From Anoxybacillus pushchinoensis (lineage in GTDB: Bacteria; Bacillota; Bacilli; Bacillales; Anoxybacillaceae), in assembly GCF_900111795.1 (NCBI RefSeq), contig NZ_FOJQ01000003.1, positions 1 to 64,000 on the forward strand: a stretch of 64,000 bases of DNA, given 5' to 3'. Below are positions 63,927 through 64,000 of this stretch, in pieces. Both the position numbers and the translations under genes were made by a program. Each line of letters starts with the position of its first letter. Position 1 is the first letter of the stretch. The notes beneath the pieces are model-generated. The model was not told the origin of the DNA and searched no databases. It saw nothing but the letters and a program-made list of their open reading frames with translations.

Positions 63927-64000
63927 CGGAGGAACGATAGGAAAGATAAAATCTAGTAAGATGACAATCGTTATTTTTATTTTGATTAAGTCGAAAGGTG
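63927..64000 (+). other. Window end, possible leader of the next gene
   Basis: After the pullulanase stop there are CGGAGG and AGGAAAG motifs but no clear gene or terminator hairpin in the remaining 74 bases. Confidence 0.4.

Overview
The window looks like chromosome from a Gram-positive, spore-former-type Bacillaceae of the Anoxybacillus/Geobacillus group. This is an inference from gene order and protein likeness, not from a search. GC content appears moderate (a little over 40 percent by eye). Ribosome-binding sites are strong AGGAGG types, GTG and TTG starts are common, and long stretches follow the Bacillus subtilis yt* order: glgBCDAP, men genes, pckA-metK-asnB, ytoA-ytpAB-ytqBA-ytzC, leuS-ytwF-ytfP-ytgP, ytzE-pepV, ytlPQ, amyX. 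I see no insertion sequence, prophage, CRISPR array or origin.

Layout. 1-1086: a tRNA cluster (Ser, Thr, His, Gly, Ile, Asn, Ser, Glu) with a terminator, interrupted by two 157-bp tandem units that each begin with the 5' half of tRNA-Gly. 1107-10353: a divergent zinc/cobalt efflux gene (czcD-like) and the full glycogen operon glgB-C-D-A-P; a pullulanase gene closes the window at 61803-63926. 10387-18531: a DksA/TraR-type zinc-finger protein (yteA), then menaquinone synthesis (menA on the minus strand; menF-D-H-B and menE on the plus strand, without menC). 18527-20894: cytochrome bd oxidase cydAB. 21069-22148: small genes around a Fur-box-like promoter. 22173-26309: class I ribonucleotide reductase nrdA-flavodoxin-nrdB behind a cobalamin riboswitch with an expression-platform terminator and two NrdR-box-like sites. 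26397-29143: a remnant of a second bd oxidase, then a zinc-starvation pair (ZnuA-like lipoprotein and YciC-type metallo-GTPase), each with a Zur-box-like sequence. 29185-34503: yidD, luxS, dps, ytkD and an ABC importer ytlA-C-D. 34741-36500: a fatty acid desaturase and a wrecked cbiM-cbiO cobalt/nickel transporter remnant. 36688-43077: pckA, SAM riboswitch-metK, asnB, a glycosyltransferase scrap, a PAP2 phosphatase and a gamma-carbonic anhydrase. 43163-48548: ytpA-ytpB, a Uma2 protein, the tRNA wobble-modification pair ytqB/ytqA (mnmM/mnmL), small genes and an orphan lipoprotein. 48742-64000: T-box-leuS, rhodanese, ytfP, lipid II flippase-like ytgP, rsuA, ytzE, pepV, an MFS transporter, thpR, an LrgA/LrgB pair, ytlQ and pullulanase.

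How parts work together. GlgC/GlgD make ADP-glucose, GlgA polymerises it, GlgB branches it, and GlgP and pullulanase degrade it. MenA/F/D/H/B/E supply menaquinone, the likely electron donor of the cydAB oxidase. Metal control recurs: a Fur-like site, two Zur-like sites, a czcD operator candidate, a B12 riboswitch on the B12-independent ribonucleotide reductase, and a decayed cobalt importer. The most interesting areas are the doubly controlled nrdA-flavodoxin-nrdB operon and the tRNA-Gly half-gene units. I did not find a convincing wholly new system; most of the window is ordinary core genome.
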